From: Paragordius varius | Taxonomy: Eukaryota; Nematomorpha | Assembly (NCBI GenBank): GCA_964247055.1 | Contig: OZ176051.1 | Coordinates: 13,020,001 to 13,084,000 of the forward strand | Direction: 5' to 3' | DNA length: 64,000 nucleotides | In this document: positions 37,801 to 52,800 of the stretch, in pieces | Position numbering within the stretch: the first letter of the stretch is position 1 | Layout of the letters: each line of letters opens with the position of its first letter | The notes under the pieces: generated by a model | What the model was told of the DNA's origin: nothing | Seen by the model: the letters and a program-made list of their open reading frames with translations, nothing else | Databases searched by the model: none | Program-made: the position numbers and the translations under genes

Positions 37801-40800
37801 CTCCTTCCGGTCAAACCACTCCATCAGGTGCTACAACGCCTTCAGGAGAAACAACGCCATCCGGGCAAACAACTCCATCTGGTCAAACAACTCCTTCAGG
37901 TCAAACTACACCATCAGGAGTGACCACACCATCGGGTGAAACTACACCCTCTGGTCAAACAACGCCGTCTGGTGAAACGACTCCATCAGGTGTAACTACA
38001 CCTTCCGGTCAAACAACGCCATCAGGTCAAACCACTCCTTCAGGTCAAACTACACCATCTGGTCAAACCACTCCATCAGGTGCTACTACGCCCTCTGGTC
38101 AAACAACTCCATCAGGTGCTACTACACCTTCCGGTCAAACAACGCCATCCGGTCAAACAACTCCATCCGGTCAAACCACTCCTTCAGGTCAAACCACTCC
38201 TTCAGGTCAAACCACTCCATCAGGTGCCACAACGCCTTCAGGAGAAACAACGCCATCCGGTCAAACAACTCCATCTGGTCAAACAACTCCTTCAGGTCAA
38301 ACTACACCATCAGGAGTGACCACACCATCGGGTGAAACTACACCCTCTGGTCAAACAACGCCGTCTGGTGAAACGACTCCTTCAGGTGCAACTACACCTT
38401 CCGGTCAAACAACGCCATCAGGTCAAACCACTCCTTCAGGTCAAACTACACCATCTGGTCAAACCACTCCATCAGGTGCTACTACGCCCTCTGGTCAAAC
38501 AACTCCATCAGGTGCTACTACACCTTCCGGTCAAACAACTCCATCCGGTCAAACAACTCCTTCAGGTCAAACTACACCATCTGGTCAAACCACTCCATCA
38601 GGTGCTACAACGCCTTCAGGAGAAACAACGCCATCCGGTCAAACAACTCCATCTGGTCAAACAACTCCTTCAGGTCAAACTACACCATCAGGAGTGACCA
38701 CACCATCGGGTGAAACTACACCCTCTGGTCAAACAACGCCGTCTGGTGAAACGACTCCTTCAGGTGCAACTACACCTTCCGGTCAAACAACGCCATCCGG
38801 TCAAACCACTCCTTCAGGTCAAACTACACCATCTGGTCAAACCACTCCATCAGGTGCTACTACGCCCTCTGGTCAAACAACTCCATCAGCTGCTACTACA
38901 CCTTCCGGTCAAACAACTCCATCCGGTCAAACAACTCCTTCAGGTCAAACTACACCATCTGGTCAAACCACTCCATCAGGTGCTACAACGCCTTCAGGAG
39001 AAACAACGCCATCCGGTCAAACAACTCCATCTGGTCAAACAACTCCTTCAGGTCAAACTACACCATCAGGAGTGACCACGCCATCGGGTGAAACCACTCC
39101 ATCAGGTGCTACTACGCCTTCTGGTCAAACAACTCCATCAGGTGCTACTACGCCTTCAGGTCAAACAACACCATCTGGTCAAACCACTCCATCAGGTGCT
39201 ACTACGCCTTCTGGGGAAACAACGCCATCCGGTCAAACAACTCCATCTGGTCAAACAACTCCCTCAGGTCAAACTACACCATCTGGTGTAACCACTCCAT
39301 CAGGTGCAACTACACCTTCCGGTCAAACAACTCCATCTGGTCAAACAACTCCCTCAGGTCAAACTACACCATCTGGTGTAACCACTCCATCAGGTGCAAC
39401 TACACCTTCCGGTCAAACAACTCCATCTGGTGAAACAACTCCTTCAGGACAAACCACTCCATCTGGCCAAACTACACCTTCTGGTGAAACCACTCCATCT
39501 GGTCAAACAACGCCCTCTGGTCAAACGACTCCATCAGGTGAAACTACTCCATCTGGTGTGACTACACCATCTGGTCAAACAACTCCTTCAGGACAAACCA
39601 CTCCATCTGGTGTTACAACGCCATCCGGTCAAACAACTCCATCTGGTCAAACAACTCCCTCATTGCAAACTACACCATCTGGTGTAACCACTCCATCAGG
39701 TGCAACTACACCTTCCGGTCAAACAACTCCATCTGGTGAAACAACTCCTTCAGGACAAACTACACCATCCGGAGCTACCACGCCATCGGGTGCAACTACA
39801 CCTTCCGGTCAAACAACACCATCTGGTCAAACGACTCCTTCAGGTCAAACCACACCATCTGGCCAAACTACACCTTCTGGTGTAACCACTCCATCTGGTC
39901 AAACAACGCCCTCCGGTCAAACGACTCCATCAGGTGAAACTACTCCATCTGGTGTAACTACACCATCTGGTCAAACAACTCCTTCAGGACAAACCACTCC
40001 ATCTGGTGTTACAACGCCTTCCGGAGCTACCACGCCATCCGGTGAAACTACGCCTTCTGGACAAACCACTCCATCAGGTGCTACTACACCTTCCGGTCAA
40101 ACTACCCCATCTGGTGCAACAACACCATCTGGTGAAACAACGCCCTCCGGTCAAACCACTCCATCAGGTGTAACGACGCCATCCGGACAAACAACTACTT
40201 GTCCGCCAAGTATTAAAAATATTTTTATAAAATTTTAGCCATTGATATATGTGAATTGGTGACGGAAAACGGTAATTACAGTTTGAGTGACTTAGTTGGG
40301 TGCACGTCTCCCTCTTGCAAGTATATTTACCTTTCTAAAAATTTATTAGGGATGATATTTATTTGGAACGCGATGGCGACAAAATTATATGGCCAATTGA
40401 CAATCAAGACATCTTTGGTGTATTTAATCCATCTGACGAAGAGCAAGAAGAATTATATCAAACTCTCACCATTCTTTTCTACCTTAAAACAAAATTCAAT
40501 CTTACATTTATTGCGGATAGCAATGTAAGTCATATTACACAAACATTTATAAATATGACATGTAAAACGTCCAATATATATGACATAATTTTTTTGAATA
40601 TTAAGCTTGAATTGGTAACAAAACCAAACATCACGGATTACAATGAAATAGCAATTTGCAGTCTTTTCATTGAAAAGGATATCTATTCTGATTGCCTGTA
40701 CCCACAAGATATTGAAGATAAGGAAATAGTATATAATATATGTTAACATTGTATAGAAACAAATCGAACAATTACAAAATGGAATCAAAATTACGACTAA

Positions 40801-43800
40801 TGACGGCAATGAAAAAATTATCGAAAATGCTTTTGTCATTCGCGCTAACAAAGATGTTTTCGAAGTTTCTGGGGACAAACACAAGCTCAATATTGTCTTG
40901 ATTGACTGTGCAAGTAAGATTCATAATGAAATATCGAAAAATATTGTTATCAGTAAATAGTTGTTTCATGCATTTATATTTGTTTTTCATATTAATACAG
41001 ATGTAACGACAACAGGTATTTCTTGATTTTATTAATTTTTTAGTTGTGACGCCAACGACGACAGGATCACCTTTCAATACAACAACAACGGCTTCAACAC
41101 CTATAACCACACCATCGGGACAAACAACTCCCTCTGGTCAAACGACTCCATCAGGTGAAACAACTCCATCTGGTGTAACTACACCATCTGGTGTTACAAC
41201 GCCTTCAGGGGAAACCACGCCCTCTGGAGCAACAACCCCATCTGGTCAAACAACTCCTTCCGGCTTAACGACACCTTCTGGTGCAACGACTCCATCTGGT
41301 GTTACAACGCCTTCAGGAGCTACCACGCCATCTGGACAAACAACTCCATCAGGACAAACTACACCATCAGGAGCTACAACGCCATCAGGTGAAACTACAC
41401 CTTCTGGACAAACAACTCCTTCCGGTCAAACCACTCCATCAGGTGCTACAACGCCTTCAGGAGAAACAACGCCATCCGGGCAAACAACTCCATCTGGTCA
41501 AACAACTCCTTCAGGTCAAACTACACCATCAGGAGTGACCACACCATCGGGTGAAACTACACCCTCTGGTCAAACAACGCCGTCTGGTGAAACGACTCCA
41601 TCAGGTGTAACTACACCTTCCGGTCAAACAACGCCATCAGGTCAAACCACTCCTTCAGGTCAAACTACACCATCTGGTCAAACCACTCCATCAGGTGCTA
41701 CTACGCCCTCTGGTCAAACAACTCCATCAGGTGCTACTACACCTTCCGGTCAAACAACGCCATCCGGTCAAACAACTCCATCCGGTCAAACCACTCCTTC
41801 AGGTCAAACCACTCCTTCAGGTCAAACCACTCCATCAGGTGCCACAACGCCTTCAGGAGAAACAACGCCATCCGGTCAAACAACTCCATCTGGTCAAACA
41901 ACTCCTTCAGGTCAAACTACACCATCAGGAGTGACCACACCATCGGGTGAAACTACACCCTCTGGTCAAACAACGCCGTCTGGTGAAACGACTCCTTCAG
42001 GTGCAACTACACCTTCCGGTCAAACAACGCCATCAGGTCAAACCACTCCTTCAGGTCAAACTACACCATCTGGTCAAACCACTCCATCAGGTGCTACTAC
42101 GCCCTCTGGTCAAACAACTCCATCAGGTGCTACTACACCTTCCGGTCAAACAACTCCATCCGGTCAAACAACTCCTTCAGGTCAAACTACACCATCTGGT
42201 CAAACCACTCCATCAGGTGCTACAACGCCTTCAGGAGAAACAACGCCATCCGGTCAAACAACTCCATCTGGTCAAACAACTCCTTCAGGTCAAACTACAC
42301 CATCAGGAGTGACCACACCATCGGGTGAAACTACACCCTCTGGTCAAACAACGCCGTCTGGTGAAACGACTCCTTCAGGTGCAACTACACCCTCCGGTCA
42401 AACAACGCCATCCGGTCAAACCACTCCTTCAGGTCAAACTACACCATCTGGTCAAACCACTCCATCAGGTGCTACTACGCCCTCTGGTCAAACAACTCCA
42501 TCAGCTGCTACTACACCTTCCGGTCAAACAACTCCATCCGGTCAAACAACTCCATCCGGTCAAACAACTCCATCCGGTCAAACAACTCCTTCAGGTCAAA
42601 CTACACCATCTGGTCAAACCACTCCATCAGGTGCTACAACGCCTTCAGGAGAAACAACGCCATCCGGTCAAACAACTCCATCTGGTCAAACAACTCCTTC
42701 AGGTCAAACTACACCATCAGGAGTGACCACGCCATCGGGTGAAACCACTCCATCAGGTGCTACTACGCCTTCTGGTCAAACAACTCCATCAGGTGCTACT
42801 ACGCCTTCAGGTCAAACAACACCATCTGGTCAAACCACTCCATCAGGTGCTACTACGCCTTCTGGGGAAACAACGCCATCCGGTCAAACAACTCCATCTG
42901 GTCAAACAACTCCCTCAGGTCAAACTACACCATCTGGTGTAACCACTCCATCAGGTGCAACTACACCTTCCGGTCAAACAACTCCATCTGGTCAAACAAC
43001 TCCCTCAGGTCAAACTACACCATCTGGTGTAACCACTCCATCAGGTGCAACTACACCTTCCGGTCAAACAACTCCATCTGGTGAAACAACTCCTTCAGGA
43101 CAAACCACTCCATCTGGCCAAACTACACCTTCTGGTGAAACCACTCCATCTGGTCAAACAACGCCCTCTGGTCAAACGACTCCATCAGGTGAAACTACTC
43201 CATCTGGTGTGACTACACCATCTGGTCAAACAACTCCTTCAGGACAAACCACTCCATCTGGTGTTACAACGCCATCCGGTCAAACAACTCCATCTGGTCA
43301 AACAACTCCCTCAGGGCAAACTACACCATCTGGTGTAACCACTCCATCAGGTGCAACTACACCTTCCGGTCAAACAACTCCATCTGGTGAAACAACTCCT
43401 TCAGGACAAACTACACCATCCGGAGCTACCACGCCATCGGGTGCAACTACACCTTCCGGTCAAACAACACCATCTGGTCAAACGACTCCTTCAGGTCAAA
43501 CCACACCATCTGGCCAAACTACACCTTCTGGTGTAACCACTCCATCTGGTCAAACAACGCCCTCCGGTCAAACGACTCCATCAGGTGAAACTACTCCATC
43601 TGGTGTAACTACACCATCTGGTCAAACAACTCCTTCAGGACAAACCACTCCATCTGGTGTTACAACGCCTTCCGGAGCTACCACGCCATCCGGTGAAACT
43701 ACGCCTTCTGGACAAACCACTCCATCAGGTGCTACTACACCTTCCGGTCAAACTACCCCATCTGGTGCAACAACACCATCTGGTGAAACAACGCCCTCCG

Positions 43801-46800
43801 GTCAAACCACTCCATCAGGTGTAACGACGCCATCCGGACAAACAACTACTTGTCCGCCAAGTATTAAAAATATTTTTATAAAATTTTAGCCATTGATATA
43901 TGTGAATTGGTGACGGAAAACGGTAATTACAGTTTGAGTGACTTAGTTGGGTGCACGTCTCCCTCTTGCAAGTATATTTACCTTTCTAAAAATTTATTAG
44001 GGATGATATTTATTTGGAACGCGATGGCGACAAAATTATATGGCCAATTGACAATCAAGACATCTTTGGTGTATTTAATCCATCTGACGAAGAGCAAGAA
44101 GAATTATATCAAACTCTCACCATTCTTTTCTACCTTAAAACAAAATTCAATCTTACATTTATTGCGGATAGCAATGTAAGTCATATTACACAAACATTTA
44201 TAAATATGACATGTAAAACGTCCAATATATATGACATAATTTTTTTGAATATTAAGCTTGAATTGGTAACAAAACCAAACATCACGGATTACAATGAAAT
44301 AGCAATTTGCAGTCTTTTCATTGAAAAGGATATCTATTCTGATTGCCTGTACCCACAAGATATTGAAGATAAGGAAATAGTATATAATATATGTTAACAT
44401 TGTATAGAAACAAATCGAACAATTACAAAATGGAATCAAAATTACGACTAATGACGGCAATGAAAAAATTATCGAAAATGCTTTTGTCATTCGCGCTAAC
44501 AAAGATGTTTTCGAAGTTTCTGGGGACAAACACAAGCTCAATATTGTCTTGATTGACTGTGCAAGTAAGATTCATAATGAAATATCGAAAAATATTGTTA
44601 TCAGTAAATAGTTGTTTCATGCATTTATATTTGTTTTTCATATTAATACAGATGTAACGACAACAGGTATTTCTTGATTTTATTAATTTTTTAGTTGTGA
44701 CGCCAACGACGACAGGATCACCTTTCAATACAACAACAACGGCTTCAACACCTATAACCACACCATCGGGACAAACAACTCCCTCTGGTCAAACGACTCC
44801 ATCAGGTGAAACAACTCCATCTGGTGTAACTACACCATCTGGTGTTACAACGCCTTCAGGGGAAACCACGCCCTCTGGAGCAACAACCCCATCTGGTCAA
44901 ACAACTCCTTCCGGCTTAACGACACCTTCTGGTGCAACGACTCCATCTGGTGTTACAACGCCTTCAGGAGCTACCACGCCATCTGGACAAACAACTCCAT
45001 CAGGACAAACTACACCATCAGGAGCTACAACGCCATCAGGTGAAACTACACCTTCTGGACAAACAACTCCTTCCGGTCAAACCACTCCATCAGGTGCTAC
45101 AACGCCTTCAGGAGAAACAACGCCATCCGGGCAAACAACTCCATCTGGTCAAACAACTCCTTCAGGTCAAACTACACCATCAGGAGTGACCACACCATCG
45201 GGTGAAACTACACCCTCTGGTCAAACAACGCCGTCTGGTGAAACGACTCCATCAGGTGTAACTACACCTTCCGGTCAAACAACGCCATCAGGTCAAACCA
45301 CTCCTTCAGGTCAAACTACACCATCTGGTCAAACCACTCCATCAGGTGCTACTACGCCCTCTGGTCAAACAACTCCATCAGGTGCTACTACACCTTCCGG
45401 TCAAACAACGCCATCCGGTCAAACAACTCCATCCGGTCAAACCACTCCTTCAGGTCAAACCACTCCTTCAGGTCAAACCACTCCATCAGGTGCCACAACG
45501 CCTTCAGGAGAAACAACGCCATCCGGTCAAACAACTCCATCTGGTCAAACAACTCCTTCAGGTCAAACTACACCATCAGGAGTGACCACACCATCGGGTG
45601 AAACTACACCCTCTGGTCAAACAACGCCGTCTGGTGAAACGACTCCTTCAGGTGCAACTACACCTTCCGGTCAAACAACGCCATCAGGTCAAACCACTCC
45701 TTCAGGTCAAACTACACCATCTGGTCAAACCACTCCATCAGGTGCTACTACGCCCTCTGGTCAAACAACTCCATCAGGTGCTACTACACCTTCCGGTCAA
45801 ACAACTCCATCCGGTCAAACAACTCCTTCAGGTCAAACTACACCATCTGGTCAAACCACTCCATCAGGTGCTACAACGCCTTCAGGAGAAACAACGCCAT
45901 CCGGTCAAACAACTCCATCTGGTCAAACAACTCCTTCAGGTCAAACTACACCATCAGGAGTGACCACACCATCGGGTGAAACTACACCCTCTGGTCAAAC
46001 AACGCCGTCTGGTGAAACGACTCCTTCAGGTGCAACTACACCCTCCGGTCAAACAACGCCATCCGGTCAAACCACTCCTTCAGGTCAAACTACACCATCT
46101 GGTCAAACCACTCCATCAGGTGCTACTACGCCCTCTGGTCAAACAACTCCATCAGCTGCTACTACACCTTCCGGTCAAACAACTCCATCCGGTCAAACAA
46201 CTCCATCCGGTCAAACAACTCCATCCGGTCAAACAACTCCTTCAGGTCAAACTACACCATCTGGTCAAACCACTCCATCAGGTGCTACAACGCCTTCAGG
46301 AGAAACAACGCCATCCGGTCAAACAACTCCATCTGGTCAAACAACTCCTTCAGGTCAAACTACACCATCAGGAGTGACCACGCCATCGGGTGAAACCACT
46401 CCATCAGGTGCTACTACGCCTTCTGGTCAAACAACTCCATCAGGTGCTACTACGCCTTCAGGTCAAACAACACCATCTGGTCAAACCACTCCATCAGGTG
46501 CTACTACGCCTTCTGGGGAAACAACGCCATCCGGTCAAACAACTCCATCTGGTCAAACAACTCCCTCAGGTCAAACTACACCATCTGGTGTAACCACTCC
46601 ATCAGGTGCAACTACACCTTCCGGTCAAACAACTCCATCTGGTCAAACAACTCCCTCAGGTCAAACTACACCATCTGGTGTAACCACTCCATCAGGTGCA
46701 ACTACACCTTCCGGTCAAACAACTCCATCTGGTGAAACAACTCCTTCAGGACAAACCACTCCATCTGGCCAAACTACACCTTCTGGTGAAACCACTCCAT

Positions 46801-49800
46801 CTGGTCAAACAACGCCCTCTGGTCAAACGACTCCATCAGGTGAAACTACTCCATCTGGTGTGACTACACCATCTGGTCAAACAACTCCTTCAGGACAAAC
46901 CACTCCATCTGGTGTTACAACGCCATCCGGTCAAACAACTCCATCTGGTCAAACAACTCCCTCAGGGCAAACTACACCATCTGGTGTAACCACTCCATCA
47001 GGTGCAACTACACCTTCCGGTCAAACAACTCCATCTGGTGAAACAACTCCTTCAGGACAAACTACACCATCCGGAGCTACCACGCCATCGGGTGCAACTA
47101 CACCTTCCGGTCAAACAACACCATCTGGTCAAACGACTCCTTCAGGTCAAACCACACCATCTGGCCAAACTACACCTTCTGGTGTAACCACTCCATCTGG
47201 TCAAACAACGCCCTCCGGTCAAACGACTCCATCAGGTGAAACTACTCCATCTGGTGTAACTACACCATCTGGTCAAACAACTCCTTCAGGACAAACCACT
47301 CCATCTGGTGTTACAACGCCTTCCGGAGCTACCACGCCATCCGGTGAAACTACGCCTTCTGGACAAACCACTCCATCAGGTGCTACTACACCTTCCGGTC
47401 AAACTACCCCATCTGGTGCAACAACACCATCTGGTGAAACAACGCCCTCCGGTCAAACCACTCCATCAGGTGTAACGACGCCATCCGGACAAACAACTAC
47501 TTGTCCGCCAAGTATTAAAAATATTTTTATAAAATTTTAGCCATTGATATATGTGAATTGGTGACGGAAAACGGTAATTACAGTTTGAGTGACTTAGTTG
47601 GGTGCACGTCTCCCTCTTGCAAGTATATTTACCTTTCTAAAAATTTATTAGGGATGATATTTATTTGGAACGCGATGGCGACAAAATTATATGGCCAATT
47701 GACAATCAAGACATCTTTGGTGTATTTAATCCATCTGACGAAGAGCAAGAAGAATTATATCAAACTCTCACCATTCTTTTCTACCTTAAAACAAAATTCA
47801 ATCTTACATTTATTGCGGATAGCAATGTAAGTCATATTACACAAACATTTATAAATATGACATGTAAAACGTCCAATATATATGACATAATTTTTTTGAA
47901 TATTAAGCTTGAATTGGTAACAAAACCAAACATCACGGATTACAATGAAATAGCAATTTGCAGTCTTTTCATTGAAAAGGATATCTATTCTGATTGCCTG
48001 TACCCACAAGATATTGAAGATAAGGAAATAGTATATAATATATGTTAACATTGTATAGAAACAAATCGAACAATTACAAAATGGAATCAAAATTACGACT
48101 AATGACGGCAATGAAAAAATTATCGAAAATGCTTTTGTCATTCGCGCTAACAAAGATGTTTTCGAAGTTTCTGGGGACAAACACAAGCTCAATATTGTCT
48201 TGATTGACTGTGCAAGTAAGATTCATAATGAAATATCGAAAAATATTGTTATCAGTAAATAGTTGTTTCATGCATTTATATTTGTTTTTCATATTAATAC
48301 AGATGTAACGACAACAGGTATTTCTTGATTTTATTAATTTTTTAGTTGTGACGCCAACGACGACAGGATCACCTTTCAATACAACAACAACGGCTTCAAC
48401 ACCTATAACCACACCATCGGGACAAACAACTCCCTCTGGTCAAACGACTCCATCAGGTGAAACAACTCCATCTGGTGTAACTACACCATCTGGTGTTACA
48501 ACGCCTTCAGGGGAAACCACGCCCTCTGGAGCAACAACCCCATCTGGTCAAACAACTCCTTCCGGCTTAACGACACCTTCTGGTGCAACGACTCCATCTG
48601 GTGTTACAACGCCTTCAGGAGCTACCACGCCATCTGGACAAACAACTCCATCAGGACAAACTACACCATCAGGAGCTACAACGCCATCAGGTGAAACTAC
48701 ACCTTCTGGACAAACAACTCCTTCCGGTCAAACCACTCCATCAGGTGCTACAACGCCTTCAGGAGAAACAACGCCATCCGGGCAAACAACTCCATCTGGT
48801 CAAACAACTCCTTCAGGTCAAACTACACCATCAGGAGTGACCACACCATCGGGTGAAACTACACCCTCTGGTCAAACAACGCCGTCTGGTGAAACGACTC
48901 CATCAGGTGTAACTACACCTTCCGGTCAAACAACGCCATCAGGTCAAACCACTCCTTCAGGTCAAACTACACCATCTGGTCAAACCACTCCATCAGGTGC
49001 TACTACGCCCTCTGGTCAAACAACTCCATCAGGTGCTACTACACCTTCCGGTCAAACAACGCCATCCGGTCAAACAACTCCATCCGGTCAAACCACTCCT
49101 TCAGGTCAAACCACTCCTTCAGGTCAAACCACTCCATCAGGTGCCACAACGCCTTCAGGAGAAACAACGCCATCCGGTCAAACAACTCCATCTGGTCAAA
49201 CAACTCCTTCAGGTCAAACTACACCATCAGGAGTGACCACACCATCGGGTGAAACTACACCCTCTGGTCAAACAACGCCGTCTGGTGAAACGACTCCTTC
49301 AGGTGCAACTACACCTTCCGGTCAAACAACGCCATCAGGTCAAACCACTCCTTCAGGTCAAACTACACCATCTGGTCAAACCACTCCATCAGGTGCTACT
49401 ACGCCCTCTGGTCAAACAACTCCATCAGGTGCTACTACACCTTCCGGTCAAACAACTCCATCCGGTCAAACAACTCCTTCAGGTCAAACTACACCATCTG
49501 GTCAAACCACTCCATCAGGTGCTACAACGCCTTCAGGAGAAACAACGCCATCCGGTCAAACAACTCCATCTGGTCAAACAACTCCTTCAGGTCAAACTAC
49601 ACCATCAGGAGTGACCACACCATCGGGTGAAACTACACCCTCTGGTCAAACAACGCCGTCTGGTGAAACGACTCCTTCAGGTGCAACTACACCCTCCGGT
49701 CAAACAACGCCATCCGGTCAAACCACTCCTTCAGGTCAAACTACACCATCTGGTCAAACCACTCCATCAGGTGCTACTACGCCCTCTGGTCAAACAACTC

Positions 49801-52800
49801 CATCAGCTGCTACTACACCTTCCGGTCAAACAACTCCATCCGGTCAAACAACTCCATCCGGTCAAACAACTCCTTCAGGTCAAACTACACCATCTGGTCA
49901 AACCACTCCATCAGGTGCTACAACGCCTTCAGGAGAAACAACGCCATCCGGTCAAACAACTCCATCTGGTCAAACAACTCCTTCAGGTCAAACTACACCA
50001 TCAGGAGTGACCACGCCATCGGGTGAAACCACTCCATCAGGTGCTACTACGCCTTCTGGTCAAACAACTCCATCAGGTGCTACTACGCCTTCAGGTCAAA
50101 CAACACCATCTGGTCAAACCACTCCATCAGGTGCTACTACGCCTTCTGGGGAAACAACGCCATCCGGTCAAACAACTCCATCTGGTCAAACAACTCCCTC
50201 AGGTCAAACTACACCATCTGGTGTAACCACTCCATCAGGTGCAACTACACCTTCCGGTCAAACAACTCCATCTGGTCAAACAACTCCCTCAGGTCAAACT
50301 ACACCATCTGGTGTAACCACTCCATCAGGTGCAACTACACCTTCCGGTCAAACAACTCCATCTGGTGAAACAACTCCTTCAGGACAAACCACTCCATCTG
50401 GCCAAACTACACCTTCTGGTGAAACCACTCCATCTGGTCAAACAACGCCCTCTGGTCAAACGACTCCATCAGGTGAAACTACTCCATCTGGTGTGACTAC
50501 ACCATCTGGTCAAACAACTCCTTCAGGACAAACCACTCCATCTGGTGTTACAACGCCATCCGGTCAAACAACTCCATCTGGTCAAACAACTCCCTCAGGG
50601 CAAACTACACCATCTGGTGTAACCACTCCATCAGGTGCAACTACACCTTCCGGTCAAACAACTCCATCTGGTGAAACAACTCCTTCAGGACAAACTACAC
50701 CATCCGGAGCTACCACGCCATCGGGTGCAACTACACCTTCCGGTCAAACAACACCATCTGGTCAAACGACTCCTTCAGGTCAAACCACACCATCTGGCCA
50801 AACTACACCTTCTGGTGTAACCACTCCATCTGGTCAAACAACGCCCTCCGGTCAAACGACTCCATCAGGTGAAACTACTCCATCTGGTGTAACTACACCA
50901 TCTGGTCAAACAACTCCTTCAGGACAAACCACTCCATCTGGTGTTACAACGCCTTCCGGAGCTACCACGCCATCCGGTGAAACTACGCCTTCTGGACAAA
51001 CCACTCCATCAGGTGCTACTACACCTTCCGGTCAAACTACCCCATCTGGTGCAACAACACCATCTGGTGAAACAACGCCCTCCAGTCAAACCACTCCATC
51101 AGGTGTAACGACGCCATCCGGACAAACAACTACTTGTCCGCCAAGTATTAAAAATATTTTTATAAAATTTTAGCCATTGATATATGTGAATTGGTGACGG
51201 AAAACGGTAATTACAGTTTGAGTGACTTAGTTGGGTGCACGTCTCCCTCTTGCAAGTATATTTACCTTTCTAAAAATTTATTAGGGATGATATTTATTTG
51301 GAACGCGATGGCGACAAAATTATATGGCCAATTGACAATCAAGACATCTTTGGTGTATTTAATCCATCTGACGAAGACCAAGAAGAATTATATCAAACTC
51401 TCACCATTCTTTTCTACCTTAAAACAAAATTCAATCTAACATTTATTGCGGATAGCAATGTAAGTCATATTACACAAACATTTATAAATATGAAATGTAA
51501 AACGTCCAATATATATGACATAATTTTTTTGAATATTTAGCTTGTATTGGTAACAAAACCTAACATCACGGATTACAATGAAATAGCAATTTGCAGTCTT
51601 TTCATTGAAAAGGATATCTATTCTGATTGCCTGTACCCACAAGATATTGAAGATAAGGAAATAGTATATAATATATGTTAACATTGTATAGAAACAAATC
51701 GAACAATTACAAAATGGAATCAAAATTACGACTAATGACGGCAATGAAAAAATTATCGAAAATGCTTTTGTCATTCGCGCTAACAAAGATGTTTTCGAAG
51801 TTTCTGGGGACAAACACAAGCTCAATATTGTCTTGATTGACTGTGCAAGTAAGATTCATAATGAAATATCGAAAAATATTGTTATCAGTAAATAGTTGTT
51901 TCATGCATTTATATTTGTTTTTCATATTAATACAGATGTAACGACAACAGGTATTTCTTGATTTTATTAATTTTTTAGTTGTGACGCCAACGACGACAGG
52001 ATCACCTTTCAATACAACAACAACGGCTTCAACACCTATAACCACACCATCGGGACAAACAACTCCCTCTGGTCAAACGACTCCATCAGGTGAAACAACT
52101 CCATCTGGTGTAACTACACCATCTGGTGTTACAACGCCTTCAGGGGAAACCACGCCCTCTGGAGCAACAACCCCATCTGGTCAAACAACTCCTTCCGGCT
52201 TAACGACACCTTCTGGTGCAACGACTCCATCTGGTGTTACAACGCCTTCAGGAGCTACCACGCCATCTGGACAAACAACTCCATCAGGACAAACTACACC
52301 ATCAGGAGCTACAACGCCATCAGGTGAAACTACACCTTCTGGACAAACAACTCCTTCCGGTCAAACCACTCCATCAGGTGCTACAACGCCTTCAGGAGAA
52401 ACAACGCCATCCGGGCAAACAACTCCATCTGGTCAAACAACTCCTTCAGGTCAAACTACACCATCAGGAGTGACCACACCATCGGGTGAAACTACACCCT
52501 CTGGTCAAACAACGCCGTCTGGTGAAACGACTCCATCAGGTGTAACTACACCTTCCGGTCAAACAACGCCATCAGGTCAAACCACTCCTTCAGGTCAAAC
52601 TACACCATCTGGTCAAACCACTCCATCAGGTGCTACTACGCCCTCTGGTCAAACAACTCCATCAGGTGCTACTACACCTTCCGGTCAAACAACGCCATCC
52701 GGTCAAACAACTCCATCCGGTCAAACCACTCCTTCAGGTCAAACCACTCCTTCAGGTCAAACCACTCCATCAGGTGCCACAACGCCTTCAGGAGAAACAA

